Source of the DNA: Streptococcus parasanguinis
GTDB taxonomy: Bacteria; Bacillota; Bacilli; Lactobacillales; Streptococcaceae
Direction of reading: 5' to 3'
DNA: 64,000 bases
Assembly: GCF_901875555.1 (NCBI RefSeq)
Contig: NZ_CABFMD010000031.1
Span: forward strand, 62,001 to 126,000
Shown here: piece after piece, positions 35,696 through 45,025 of the stretch
Layout: each line of letters starts with the position of its first letter
Numbering within the stretch: the stretch's first letter is position 1
Position numbers and translations under genes: made by a program
The notes under the pieces: model-generated
What the model was told of the DNA's origin: nothing
Database searches by the model: none
Seen by the model: the letters and a program-made list of their open reading frames with translations, nothing else

Positions 35696-36874
35696 ATGAA
35701 ATTATCAAATCGTGTATTGGAAATGGAAGAAAGCGTGACGTTGGCTGCAAATGCTCGTGCCAAAGCTTTAGCTGCAGAAGGTCGGGATATCTTGAGTTTG
35801 ACGCTTGGTCAACCTGACTTTGCGACTCCAAAAAACATTCAAGAAGCAGCAGTCGCATCGATCGAGGATGGTCGGGCTAGCTTTTATACGGTAGCATCTG
35901 GGCTTCCAGAATTGAAGGATGCCATTAGCGACTATATGAAGCAATTCTATGGCTATGCAGTGAACCGCAATGAAGTAGTGGTGGGTACTGGGGCCAAGTT
36001 TATTCTTTATGCTTTCTTTACTTCTGTTATCAATCCAGGTGATGAGGTCATCATCCCAACTCCTTGCTGGGTTTCTTATGTAGACCAGGTCAAGATGGTA
36101 GAAGGAACACCTGTTACTTTCCAAACAACAGAAGAAAATCACTTCAAAGCCACTGTAGAGCAACTGGAAGCAGCGCGTACAGACAAGACAAAGGTTGTCT
36201 TACTGAATTCGCCTTCTAATCCTACAGGAATGATCTACAGCAAGGAAGAATTGGAGGCGATCGGTAACTGGGCTGTTGAACATGATATCTTGATTTTGGC
36301 AGATGATATCTATGGCCGTTTGGTCTATAATGGCAACACCTTTACGCCAATTTCTAGCTTATCAGAGGCGATTCGCAAGCAAACCATCGTGATTAACGGA
36401 GTTTCCAAAACCTATGCCATGACTGGTTGGCGGGTTGGTTTTGCAGTAGGGGATTCTGAAATTATCGGAGCCATGGCCAAGGTCATCAGCCAGACAACTT
36501 CCAACTTAACGACGGTCTCCCAATATGCTGCCATTGAAGCCTTGACAGGAGACCAATCTTCTATTGAGATCATGCGTAAAGCTTTTGAAGAGCGCTTGAA
36601 TACCATATATCCTCTTTTGAATGAAGTGCCTGGTTTTGAAGCCATCAAACCGCAAGGAGCCTTCTATCTTTTCCCAAATGTCAAGAAAGCCATGGAGATG
36701 AAGGGATACACGGATGTGACGGAATTTACTACAGCGATTTTGGAAGAAGCAGAGGTCGCTCTGGTAACGGGAGCTGGCTTTGGTGCTCCTGAAAATGTTC
36801 GCTTGTCTTATGCGACCGATTTGGATACGCTCAAGGAAGCTGTACGTCGCCTTAAGGCCTTTATGGAAAAATAA
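35696..36874 (+). CDS. PLP-dependent aspartate-type aminotransferase
   Basis: 392 residues, fold type I, AspB subclass Ib. LTLGQPDFATP near the N-terminus, LNSPSNPTGMIYS (Asn-Pro contact), ILADDIYGRLVY, INGVSKTYAMTGWRVGF with the Schiff-base Lys, and a C-terminal Arg in VRLSYAT. It transfers the amino group between aspartate and 2-oxoglutarate; other substrates are possible. AGGAGG lies upstream, and it follows tseB by 16 bp and precedes asnS. Confidence 0.92.
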   Translation: MKLSNRVLEMEESVTLAANARAKALAAEGRDILSLTLGQPDFATPKNIQEAAVASIEDGRASFYTVASGLPELKDAISDYMKQFYGYAVNRNEVVVGTGAKFILYAFFTSVINPGDEVIIPTPCWVSYVDQVKMVEGTPVTFQTTEENHFKATVEQLEAARTDKTKVVLLNSPSNPTGMIYSKEELEAIGNWAVEHDILILADDIYGRLVYNGNTFTPISSLSEAIRKQTIVINGVSKTYAMTGWRVGFAVGDSEIIGAMAKVISQTTSNLTTVSQYAAIEALTGDQSSIEIMRKAFEERLNTIYPLLNEVPGFEAIKPQGAFYLFPNVKKAMEMKGYTDVTEFTTAILEEAEVALVTGAGFGAPENVRLSYATDLDTLKEAVRRLKAFMEK

Positions 36875-36878
36875 GCAA

Positions 36879-36915
36879 TAAGGATTCTCAGTTAGCATTC
36901 TGGGAATCTTTTCTG
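36879..36915 (+). terminator. Terminator between aspB-type gene and asnS
   Basis: AGGATTCTCAG and CTGGGAATCTT pair with one wobble and run into TTTCTG. asnS then has its own TTACAATAA-like box at about 36970. Confidence 0.65.
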
Positions 36916-37027
36916 TTAAAAAAACAAGATTTTTGGCAGGTAGAATCTAGCGTATATAGGTGAATTGTGTTACAATAAAAGGTAATGATGTCTTTGGACA
37001 AGAACAACCAGAAAAGGAAGATGAATT

Positions 37028-38371
37028 ATGACAAAACGGATTACCATCATCGAAGTAAAAGACTACGTCGGTCAAGAAGTGACCATCGGTGCTTGGGTAG
37101 CAAACAAATCAGGTAAAGGGAAAATTGCCTTCTTGCAATTGCGTGACGGGACTGCCTTTTTCCAAGGTGTAGCGTTCAAACCAAACTTTATCGAAAAATT
37201 TGGCGAAGAAACTGGACTTGAAAAATTTGATACCATCAAACACTTGAGCCAAGAAACGTCTGTTTACGTTACAGGGATTGTCAAAGAAGACGAGCGCTCG
37301 AAATTTGGCTATGAGCTCGATATTACAGACATCGAAGTCATCGGTGAATCGCAAGACTACCCAATCACTCCCAAAGAACACGGTACAGATTTCTTGATGG
37401 ACAACCGCCACTTGTGGTTGCGTTCTCGTAAGCAGGTTGCTGTTATGCAAATTCGTAATGCCATCATCTACGCGACTTATGAGTTCTTTGACAAGAATGG
37501 CTTCATAAAATTTGATAGCCCAATTCTTTCTGGAAATGCAGCAGAAGATTCTACAGAACTTTTCGAAACAGATTACTTTGGAACACCAGCTTACTTGAGC
37601 CAATCTGGTCAGCTTTATCTTGAAGCTGGTGCTATGGCCCTTGGTCGCGTCTTCGACTTTGGTCCAGTATTCCGTGCTGAAAAATCTAAGACTCGCCGTC
37701 ACTTGACTGAGTTCTGGATGATGGACGCTGAGTACTCTTACTTGACGCATGACGAGTCACTTGACTTGCAAGAAGCTTATGTGAAAGCTTTGCTTCAAGG
37801 TGTTTTGGACCGTGCTCCTCAAGCTTTGGAAGCTTTAGAACGGGATACAGAGCTCTTGAAACGCTACATTGCAGAGCCATTCAAACGGATCACATATGAT
37901 GAAGCTATTGACCTCTTGCAAGAACATGAGGGTGATGAGGATGCTGATTACGAGCATCTTGAGCATGGAGATGACTTTGGTTCACCACACGAAACGTGGA
38001 TTTCAAACCACTTTGGTATCCCAACTTTCGTAATCAACTATCCAGCAGCTATCAAGGCATTTTACATGAAACCAGTTCCTGGTAACCCAGAGCGCGTGCT
38101 TTGTGCAGACTTGCTTGCACCAGAAGGTTACGGAGAAATCATTGGTGGTTCGATGCGTGAGGAAGACTATGATGCCCTTGTCGCTAAGATGGAAGAGCTT
38201 GGCATGGATCGTACAGAGTATGAATTCTACCTTGACCTTCGTAAGTACGGTACAGTGCCACACGGCGGATTCGGGATCGGTATCGAGCGGATGGTCACTT
38301 TTGCGGCTGGTACAAAACATATCCGTGAAGCCATTCCATTCCCACGTATGTTGCACCGTATCAAACCTTAA
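37028..38371 (+). CDS. asnS: Asparaginyl-tRNA synthetase
   Basis: 447 residues, class II. The N-terminal OB-fold anticodon domain (about 1-110) is followed by the catalytic core: motif 2 [19 protein letters not shown] and motif 3 [10 protein letters not shown] near the C-terminus. It charges tRNA(Asn). A short hairpin terminator follows. I saw no T-box leader in the 150 bp upstream, so control is not by tRNA-sensing attenuation of that type. Confidence 0.96.
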   Translation: MTKRITIIEVKDYVGQEVTIGAWVANKSGKGKIAFLQLRDGTAFFQGVAFKPNFIEKFGEETGLEKFDTIKHLSQETSVYVTGIVKEDERSKFGYELDITDIEVIGESQDYPITPKEHGTDFLMDNRHLWLRSRKQVAVMQIRNAIIYATYEFFDKNGFIKFDSPILSGNAAEDSTELFETDYFGTPAYLSQSGQLYLEAGAMALGRVFDFGPVFRAEKSKTRRHLTEFWMMDAEYSYLTHDESLDLQEAYVKALLQGVLDRAPQALEALERDTELLKRYIAEPFKRITYDEAIDLLQEHEGDEDADYEHLEHGDDFGSPHETWISNHFGIPTFVINYPAAIKAFYMKPVPGNPERVLCADLLAPEGYGEIIGGSMREEDYDALVAKMEELGMDRTEYEFYLDLRKYGTVPHGGFGIGIERMVTFAAGTKHIREAIPFPRMLHRIKP

Positions 38372-38379
38372 AAGACGTA

Positions 38380-38400
38380 AAAACGCCGGTAGGCGTTTTT
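38380..38400 (+). terminator. Terminator after asnS
   Basis: AAAACGCC and GGCGTTTT form the stem, ending in TTTTT. Confidence 0.85.
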
Positions 38401-38438
38401 AACTTTTATATCACAAGATGATTAGGAAAGGGATTCTT

Positions 38439-39176
38439 ATGCTGAAAAGAGATATCATTGATGGAAAAGAATATGATTGTATTCATGGTGCTTTGATTGC
38501 TGACTTGGATCATACCATCCAAACCATGTTGCAGATTTCTTATCCCGATAGTCAGATGGATGACTTTATCACCTACAAGAATTTAAGTCAGTATTGTATG
38601 GATTATTTGTCCCAAATTATTGACCGGGCGAATGAGAAAAATGAGGCGATCAAGCAACAGGTGACGGCAGTCTTGCCGATGACGGAGGCTCCCTTTAACG
38701 TTGAAGACCGCTTAACGGCTAGCTATACCTTTGGTCAGCGGGTGGCGGATTCGGTCGCACGATTTGGTGGGTCATGGACTTTTATCATCACCTTTATCTT
38801 GATGATGGGGATCTGGATGCTGATTAACGTGGTGCATCCTTTTGGCTGGAATTTTGACCCGTATCCTTTTATCTTGTTGAATCTAGCCCTGTCTACGATT
38901 GCAGCCATTCAAGCTCCTCTGATCATGATGAGCCAAAACCGGGCGGCAGATTATGATCGCCTGCAAGCGCGAAATGACTTTAACGTCAATATGGAGTCTG
39001 AACGGGAAATCCGCTTATTGCATACGAAGATTGACCATATGGTGCAACAAGACCAGACGGATTTACTGGAAATTCAAAAGCTGCAAACGGAATTATTGGT
39101 ATCCCTGTCTAATCAAGTCATCCAATTGCGTCAGGAAATAAATCAAGAAAGAATAGAGGAGGTGGAGAAAATGTAG
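38439..39176 (+). CDS. DUF1003 membrane protein
   Basis: 245 residues from the ATG at 38439 (AGGAAAGGG upstream; an ATG at 38418 lacks a site). An N-terminal domain of about 90 residues is followed by the DUF1003 core: two membrane segments (about 120-140 and 150-172) and the conserved SQNRAADYDRLQARNDF plus NMESEREIRLLHTKID. The C-terminal tail (about 205-245) is strongly heptad-like and may be a coiled coil. Function unknown. Confidence 0.85.
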   Translation: MLKRDIIDGKEYDCIHGALIADLDHTIQTMLQISYPDSQMDDFITYKNLSQYCMDYLSQIIDRANEKNEAIKQQVTAVLPMTEAPFNVEDRLTASYTFGQRVADSVARFGGSWTFIITFILMMGIWMLINVVHPFGWNFDPYPFILLNLALSTIAAIQAPLIMMSQNRAADYDRLQARNDFNVNMESEREIRLLHTKIDHMVQQDQTDLLEIQKLQTELLVSLSNQVIQLRQEINQERIEEVEKM

Positions 39177-39234
39177 GCAACTCTAAGTAAGTCTTTTAGA
39201 AACACAAAAAATATCTATTGAAAGAGAGAAAACA

Positions 39235-40434
39235 ATGTTTAAAAGAACTTACAAAGGCAATATTCCACTCCTAGCAGGACTGGAATTTACATCTTATTTT
39301 GGAATCACCAGTTTTTGGATTTTATTTTTCATTCAGAATGGTCTTTCCTTGCTTCAAATCGGTCTCTTAGAGAGTATCTTTCATGGGACCAGTCTCTTGT
39401 GTGAGATCCCTTCTGGTATGTTGGCTGATCGATTTAGCTACAAGACCAATCTCTATTTGGCTCGCTTATCCAGTATTGGATCCTCCATCTTGATTTTATT
39501 TGGTCAGGGGAATTTTTGGATTTATGCGCTTGCCATGATGGTCAATGCCTGGTCCTACAATTTTGACTCGGGAACCAGTACCGCTTTCTTATATGATTCA
39601 GCAGTAGAAGTGGGTCAAAAGGACCGGTATCTTCAAATTTCTAGCTTTTTGTCTGGTGTGGCTGAGGTCACCCGAACTTTAGGTACAGTTGTGGCAGGCC
39701 TCTTTGTTCATGGCGCCTTGGCTTGGACCTATTATATTGCCATTGGCCTTTCATTAGTTTCCATTTTCTTGATTTTTCTGATGAAAGAGCCTGAAACCAA
39801 GAATAATGAAAGAGACCGGCTTACCTTAAAACGGATAGTGGTGGTAGTCAAACAAGAATGGCAGGAAAAACCAGTACTTTTTTACTGGATGCTCACCTAT
39901 CAGTTGGTAGGGACCATCATGTGTATGTTTTATTTTTACTACCAACAGAAAATTAGTGACCTAGCTAGTTGGCAAGTGTCGCTCGTTATGCTTGTTGGGA
40001 GTCTCTTAAATCTCCTAGCGGTTTATCTGGCTAGTCAAATCGGAAAAAAATGGAATAGTGATAGCGTCTTTCCGATTCTGGTTGCACTGACAGGTTTGGC
40101 CTTGTTTTTGGTCGCATTCAGGACTCCATTCGCATATCTAAGTGTCTATCTCTTAACCAATGCCCTTTATGCAGTGTACCAACCCATATACTACAATGAG
40201 TTACAAGGCTATTTACCGTCCAGTGTGCGTGCAACCATGCTGAGTATCAATTCGATGATGTTTAGTCTATCCATGATCGTTATCTTCCCACTGACGGGTT
40301 GGTTTATTGATAGTTATGGATTTGTAGCAGTCTTTATTGTGTTAGGACTTATAACCTTATTCTCTTTCCCTCTCTTACTGATTGGACTGAGAAAAATGGG
40401 CAAGACCTTAAACAAGAGCCTAAAGAGTGAATAA
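39235..40434 (+). CDS. MFS transporter
   Basis: 399 residues, twelve predicted membrane segments. The loop 2-3 motif is seen as IPSGMLADRFSYK (motif A: G-x-LAD-R). The second-half copy is weaker. It belongs to a streptococcal group of short MFS proteins of unknown substrate, probably efflux. It has GAGAGAAAA upstream and stands alone after the DUF1003 gene. An unusual repeat-rich gap follows. Confidence 0.85.
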   Translation: MFKRTYKGNIPLLAGLEFTSYFGITSFWILFFIQNGLSLLQIGLLESIFHGTSLLCEIPSGMLADRFSYKTNLYLARLSSIGSSILILFGQGNFWIYALAMMVNAWSYNFDSGTSTAFLYDSAVEVGQKDRYLQISSFLSGVAEVTRTLGTVVAGLFVHGALAWTYYIAIGLSLVSIFLIFLMKEPETKNNERDRLTLKRIVVVVKQEWQEKPVLFYWMLTYQLVGTIMCMFYFYYQQKISDLASWQVSLVMLVGSLLNLLAVYLASQIGKKWNSDSVFPILVALTGLALFLVAFRTPFAYLSVYLLTNALYAVYQPIYYNELQGYLPSSVRATMLSINSMMFSLSMIVIFPLTGWFIDSYGFVAVFIVLGLITLFSFPLLLIGLRKMGKTLNKSLKSE

Positions 40435-40491
40435 AATTCTGACGGTTCATTTGTCTAGCAAGGTTTAAATAGAACAAAACTAAACGAACTT

Positions 40492-40510
40492 TCTCTGCTA
40501 TGCAGGGAGA
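40492..40510 (+). repeat. 19-nt direct repeat, left copy
   Basis: TCTCTGCTATGCAGGGAGA, identical to 40771-40789. It lacks the T tract that the right copy has. Confidence 0.7.
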
Positions 40511-40524
40511 TTAAGATTGAAGAA

Positions 40525-40627
40525 AAAGTCATCTTAGAAACTTTCCTTAGGCGAGGACGGACGTCAGCAAACTTCGAAGAAGTTCCATGACTAATTATTG
40601 AGCCTAAGGTCTCAATAATTCCGAGTG
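40525..40627 (+). repeat. Repeat B, copy 2
   Basis: Same architecture as 15031-15133, with compensatory changes in the variable stem (AATTATTGAG/CTCAATAATT here; AGTTTTGAA/TTCAAAACT in copy 1). It lies in the gene-free stretch 40435-40852, together with a strong hairpin and the 19-nt direct repeats. Confidence 0.75.
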
Positions 40628-40656
40628 CTAGAAACAATAGTGTTTCTAGCACTTTT
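40624..40656 (+). terminator. Strong hairpin terminator
   Basis: GTGCTAGAAACA pairs perfectly with TGTTTCTAGCAC around a 4-nt loop and is followed by TTTTCT. Confidence 0.85.
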
Positions 40657-40768
40657 CTCACAGCGGAAAGTTACAGTAGATGATTGAATAACTTTAACAA
40701 ATAAAATTTTTTTATCTTTAAAGAAGTTAATAAATTTGTATAAAAGTGCAGTTTATTTGTGTTCTCAT

Positions 40769-40797
40769 TCTCTCTGCTATGCAGGGAGAGTTTTTTT
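40769..40797 (+). terminator. Terminator containing the right 19-nt repeat copy
   Basis: CTCTCTGC and GCAGGGAG pair around TAT and run into TTTTTTT. It precedes the ABC exporter promoter (TGGTAAAAT at 40812-40820). Confidence 0.8.
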
Positions 40798-40852
40798 GTC
40801 TGTCAAAATTGTGGTAAAATAGGTACATCCTTTACAATTAGAATCGAGTCGT

Positions 40853-42580
40853 ATGAAATCGTTATTGAAGTATTTTAAGGGCTATTTGGCAGAAACCTTT
40901 TTAGGGCCCGTGTTTAAACTTTTAGAAGCCATTTTTGAATTATGTGTTCCCTTAATCATTGCCCACTTGGTCGATCAGGTCATTCCTCAAAAGGAAACGA
41001 GCGGAGTGGTGATGACGGTCGGAGTTTTGTTTTTATTTGCCGGCTTTGGTGTTGTCGTAGCTATTACGGCCCAGTATTTTTCTTCTAAGGCAGCTGTCGG
41101 CTTTACACGCGAGATGACCAAGGATTTGTATGATAAGATCTTGTCCCTTCCAAAGGACAAGCGAGATAGGATCGGTACTTCTAGTTTGGTAACCCGTCTC
41201 ACTTCGGATACTTATCAAATCCAGGTTGGGATCAATCTCTTCTTGCGTCTCTTTTTGAGGGCGCCGATTATTGTCTTTGGCTCTATTATCATGGCCTTTA
41301 CGATCAGTCCGAAACTAACTCTTTGGTTCTTGGGGATGGTAGCCATTTTGACGCTGATTATTGTCATCATGTCTCGGATTGTCAATCCTCTCTTTGCAAC
41401 CATTCGGAAAATCACAGACCGAATGGTTACGGTAACCCGTCAGCAATTTCAAGGGATGCGAGTGATTCGGGCCTTTGGACAACAGGCTCGTGAATTAGAA
41501 GATTTTAGAGAGGTCAATCAGGACTACAAAGTCTGGCAAATTCGAGCTGGTATCTGGTCTAGTTTGGTGAGTCCCTTGACCTACCTTGTGGTCAATACGA
41601 CCTTAGTCTGTGTTATTTGGCAGGGACAATTGACCATCTCTGCTGGTCTTCTGACTCAAGGGATGTTGGTCGCTCTGGTCAATTATTTATTGCAAATTCT
41701 AACAGAATTGATCAAGCTGGCTATGCTGGTCACGTCTTTAAATGTCAGCTATATTTCAGCCAAGCGGGTACAAGAGGTCTTTGATTTGAAAGAAGAAGAC
41801 CTCCTAGAAGCTTTGGCAGAGGAAACTGCAACAGAACAAGAAGCGATCAGTGCAGAGGAAGTTTCTTTCACCTATCCAACGGCTTCAAGCCCAGCCCTAG
41901 AGGGAATTTCCTTTGATCTTGACCAAGGTCAGATGCTGGGAATTATCGGTGGTACAGGATCTGGGAAGTCCACCCTTGTTCAGTTATTGAGTCATTTGTA
42001 TGCCGTTAGTCAGGGTAAATTAGCCCTCTATCATCAAGCTCACTCTCCTAAAACTCTCAAGGAGTGGCGGGAGTGGGTAGCTGTTGTCCCACAGAAGGCA
42101 GAGCTCTTTAGAGGAACCATTCGTTCCAATCTCTTACTTGGGATGGATGAAAGTGTGACAGATCATGATTTGTGGTGGGCACTAGAAACGGCTCAGGCGG
42201 CTGATTTTGTTCGTGAAAAAGAAGGACAACTGGATGAGCCGGTTGAAGCCTTTGGTCGAAATTTTTCAGGTGGTCAACGCCAGCGTTTGACCATTGCGCG
42301 TGCTCTTTTGAAAAAGGCCCCTTTCTTGATTTTGGATGATTCGACTTCTGCCTTGGATTATTTGACGGAGGCTCGTCTCTTAAAATCGATTAAAGAAGAA
42401 TTGAGTGACACAAGTTTGATCTTAGTATCTCAACGAACCAATAGTCTCAAGTCGGCTGATCAGATTTTGGTCTTGAATAAGGGCCATCAAGTAGGCCTGG
42501 GCAATCATGAGTTCCTCTTGGCTACGAATGAGATTTATCAAGAAATTCATAAATCACAACACGGGAGGGAGGAAGCATGA
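40853..42580 (+). CDS. Heterodimeric ABC exporter half, degenerate-site subunit
   Basis: 575 residues, six membrane segments and an NBD with Walker A GGTGSGKST, signature FSGGQRQ and Walker B FLILDDSTSALD. Asp replaces the catalytic Glu. This resembles the pneumococcal multidrug pair family (PatA/PatB-like) only in layout. It overlaps the next ABC gene by 4 bp (ATGA), so the two are translated together. The promoter has an extended -10 with no good -35. Confidence 0.88.
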   Translation: MKSLLKYFKGYLAETFLGPVFKLLEAIFELCVPLIIAHLVDQVIPQKETSGVVMTVGVLFLFAGFGVVVAITAQYFSSKAAVGFTREMTKDLYDKILSLPKDKRDRIGTSSLVTRLTSDTYQIQVGINLFLRLFLRAPIIVFGSIIMAFTISPKLTLWFLGMVAILTLIIVIMSRIVNPLFATIRKITDRMVTVTRQQFQGMRVIRAFGQQARELEDFREVNQDYKVWQIRAGIWSSLVSPLTYLVVNTTLVCVIWQGQLTISAGLLTQGMLVALVNYLLQILTELIKLAMLVTSLNVSYISAKRVQEVFDLKEEDLLEALAEETATEQEAISAEEVSFTYPTASSPALEGISFDLDQGQMLGIIGGTGSGKSTLVQLLSHLYAVSQGKLALYHQAHSPKTLKEWREWVAVVPQKAELFRGTIRSNLLLGMDESVTDHDLWWALETAQAADFVREKEGQLDEPVEAFGRNFSGGQRQRLTIARALLKKAPFLILDDSTSALDYLTEARLLKSIKEELSDTSLILVSQRTNSLKSADQILVLNKGHQVGLGNHEFLLATNEIYQEIHKSQHGREEA

Positions 42581-44319
42581 GTAAAAAAGGTTCTAGTTAT
42601 TTAAAACGTCTGTTTAGAGATTTTGCTCACCATCCCGGGCTCCTGATTCTAGCCAGTATCGGAACCATTGCTCAAGTAGCCTTGACGGTTTGGTTACCGA
42701 TCTTGATTGGACATGCGGTTGACTTGGTCATCAATCCTCAAGGGATGACAGTCTTATTGCCCGTTTTGGTCCAAATGGTACTGATTATTTTAGCGAATAC
42801 CTTGATTCAATGGATCAATCCCCTTCTCTACAATCAATTGGTCTATCGGTTTAGCCTAACCCTAAGAGAAGAAGTCATGGAAAAAGTGCATCGATTGCCC
42901 TTATCTTATCTGGATAAACAAGGGAGTGGGGACTTCGTCAGTCGTCTCACGACCGATGTGGAGCAACTCAATAGCGGGCTTCTGATGGTCTTTAACCAGT
43001 TCTTTGTTGGGATCTTAACCATTCTTGTGACCATTGTAACAATGGCAGAGCTGGATTTCTTTATGATGGTAGCGGTTCTGGTCTTGACTCCTTTGTCTCT
43101 TTTGATTGCTCGTTTTATTGCCAAGCGTTCTTATACGCTTTTCCAAGAGCAGACCAAGGCGCGTGGCCTGCAAACTCAGTTGATCGAAGAGTCGTTGACG
43201 CAAGAAAGTTTGATCCAGTCCTTTAACGCTCAGGATCAATTCCGCGAGGCCTTTAAGGGGACGAATGAAACCTACGCCAAGTATTCCCAATCTGCTATCT
43301 TTTATTCTTCTACTGTCAATCCTGCGACTCGCTTTGTGAATGCCTTGATTTATGCAGTGGTGGCTGGATTTGGTGCGGTTCGAATCATTTCAGGTTCGCA
43401 CTTCACAGTTGGTCAATTAGTGACCTTCCTCAATTATGTCAACCAATACACCAAGCCATTTAATGATATTTCCTCTGTCTTGTCAGAACTCCAAAGTGCC
43501 CTTGCCTGCGCAGAGCGCTTGTACAGCGTATTGGATCAAGATGAGATCAAAGAGACGGGACATCAGGTTCTAGAAACTCAGGATGTCAAAGGAGCGATTG
43601 GTTTTGAGCATGTCGCATTTGGCTATGATTTAGGACGGACCTTGATCAAAGATTTAACCATTCAGGTTCCAGCCGCTAGTAAAGTAGCGATTGTAGGGCC
43701 TACAGGAGCAGGAAAATCGACCTTGATCAATCTGCTCATGCGTTTCTACCCTGTTAATTCTGGAGAGATCACGATTGATGGGGTACCAATTACGGACTAC
43801 ACTCGTGCTTCCTACCGCCAACAGTTTGGCATGGTTCTACAAGAAACCTGGCTTAAGGTTGGGACGATTCATGAAAATATCGCTTTTTCTCGGCCAGATG
43901 CGACCAGAGAAGAAGTGATAGAAGCAGCCAAAGCAGCCAATGCGGATTTCTTTATCCGGCAGTTGCCACAAGGCTATGATACTTATCTTTCAGATGCAGG
44001 AGAATCCCTCTCACAAGGGCAACGCCAGCTCTTAACGATTGCGCGTGTGTTCCTTTCGGTTCCTAAGATTTTGATCTTGGATGAGGCGACATCGTCTATT
44101 GATACCCGGACTGAGGTCTTGATTCAAGATGCCTTTCATCAGCTCATGAAGGGACGGACCAGCTTTATTATTGCCCACCGCTTATCGACCATTCAAAATG
44201 CCGATATGATCCTTGTCATGGTGGATGGCGATATTGTTGAGCATGGCACTCATGAAAAGCTAATGCAAGCAAAAGGTGTTTACTACAAGATGCAGACAGC
44301 TCAGCAACAAATTCGTTAG
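42577..44319 (+). CDS. Heterodimeric ABC exporter half, catalytic subunit
   Basis: 580 residues. Walker A GPTGAGKST, signature LSQGQRQ (altered) and Walker B ILILDEATSSID with the catalytic Glu. The altered signature pairs with the Asp site of its partner, as at 27-31 kb, so the window holds two independent exporters of this type. Efflux of drugs or lipids is the usual role in the family; the substrate is unknown. Confidence 0.88.
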   Translation: MSKKGSSYLKRLFRDFAHHPGLLILASIGTIAQVALTVWLPILIGHAVDLVINPQGMTVLLPVLVQMVLIILANTLIQWINPLLYNQLVYRFSLTLREEVMEKVHRLPLSYLDKQGSGDFVSRLTTDVEQLNSGLLMVFNQFFVGILTILVTIVTMAELDFFMMVAVLVLTPLSLLIARFIAKRSYTLFQEQTKARGLQTQLIEESLTQESLIQSFNAQDQFREAFKGTNETYAKYSQSAIFYSSTVNPATRFVNALIYAVVAGFGAVRIISGSHFTVGQLVTFLNYVNQYTKPFNDISSVLSELQSALACAERLYSVLDQDEIKETGHQVLETQDVKGAIGFEHVAFGYDLGRTLIKDLTIQVPAASKVAIVGPTGAGKSTLINLLMRFYPVNSGEITIDGVPITDYTRASYRQQFGMVLQETWLKVGTIHENIAFSRPDATREEVIEAAKAANADFFIRQLPQGYDTYLSDAGESLSQGQRQLLTIARVFLSVPKILILDEATSSIDTRTEVLIQDAFHQLMKGRTSFIIAHRLSTIQNADMILVMVDGDIVEHGTHEKLMQAKGVYYKMQTAQQQIR

Positions 44320-44323
44320 AATG

Positions 44324-44356
44324 AAAAGCATTTTCAAACCTGAAAATGCTTTTTTA
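44324..44356 (+). terminator. Terminator after the exporter pair
   Basis: AAAAGCATTTTCA and TGAAAATGCTTTT form a 13-bp stem with loop AACC, then Ts. A second hairpin (CATCTAGCAA/TTGCTAGATG, 44369-44390) follows. Confidence 0.9.
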
Positions 44357-44419
44357 GTACAAAAAAAGCATCTAGCAAAATTGCTAGATGTAAGTGTTAT
44401 CACCAGGAAGTGTCTATTT

Positions 44420-44638
44420 ATGTTTGGAATTCATAACTTGTCCCTTAAGTATGGCAAGAAAACATTATTGCATCCAACATCTCTAAAGTTCCAAGAGGGG
44501 AAATTATATACAACTTATAGAAAATCCTCGTTGTTGAATAAGATTGGACTGAATTCAATCAAGGTTTCTAAAGGGGATATAGCTGTAAAATATTATATAT
44601 ATACCGTATTGTCAAACCAAGACGGTACCAAAAATTAA
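44420..44638 (+). pseudogene. Remnant of a bacteriocin-type ABC transporter ATPase
   Basis: 72 codons from the ATG at 44420. It begins FGIHNLSLKYGKKTLLHPTS and then reads EGKLYT, followed by KSSLLNKIGL...KGDI. That is the N-terminal strand pattern of an ABC ATPase, with the Walker A region collapsed: the text expected between EGKLY and SSLLN (G-x-SGSGK) is mostly missing. The rest of the domain (signature, Walker B) is gone. It resembles the start of the intact ATPase at 63213, so it may be a leftover of a similar system. Confidence 0.6.
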
Positions 44639-44671
44639 GGTTTCGGAGCTTATAAACTTAAGAAAGTTGTC

Positions 44672-45025
44672 TCAAGTATTTGGCCTTTTTTTATTGTCTT
44701 TTTGTAACAAAGTAACGTAGTCACTTTTAGTGTGGAATAGGTGAGATAAAAAAAGAGTGTTTCGTTTTTGGTCAATGAAGTAAAGCAAAACATATTGGTC
44801 TATAATTTTTCCTCGTGAGGGATACTTGCTGTTAATCTTTACTCCGATTTTCTCATCAGCGTCAAAGCCTGCTTCAGGAAAAATCTCTAAACTTTTTAAG
44901 CTGTCTAAGATTTTAGTCACAGTATTTTTGGCGGATTGAGGGGATAGAAGTACCGTAGCTATATAGTCGTGTATATTGTCGATAGCATTCTCGACCTCTT
45001 TTGAAGCAATCACTTTATAAGCCAT
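44672..45025 (-). CDS. RelE/ParE-family toxin
   Basis: 117 residues, ParE/RelE fold: the N-terminal YKVIASKEVENAIDNIHDYIA helix pair (given here as YKVIASKEVENAI plus DNIHDYIA), LKSLEIFPEAGF, then strands with GKIIDQYVLLYFID and the closing LFLSHLFHTKSDYV. ParE members poison gyrase and RelE members cut ribosomal mRNA; the sequence does not decide. It overlaps the antitoxin gene by 11 bp, the standard arrangement. Confidence 0.88.
   Translation of the reverse strand: MAYKVIASKEVENAIDNIHDYIATVLLSPQSAKNTVTKILDSLKSLEIFPEAGFDADEKIGVKINSKYPSRGKIIDQYVLLYFIDQKRNTLFLSHLFHTKSDYVTLLQKDNKKRPNT

Noticed and set aside
36875-37027. T-box leader for asnS
   Set aside because: The gap is too short and has no T-box or specifier stem, only a terminator-like hairpin and a promoter.
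44276-44419. Upstream extension of the ATPase remnant into the exporter gene end
   Set aside because: This part reads through the exporter's 3' end and terminator; similarity to an ATPase begins only at the ATG at 44420.
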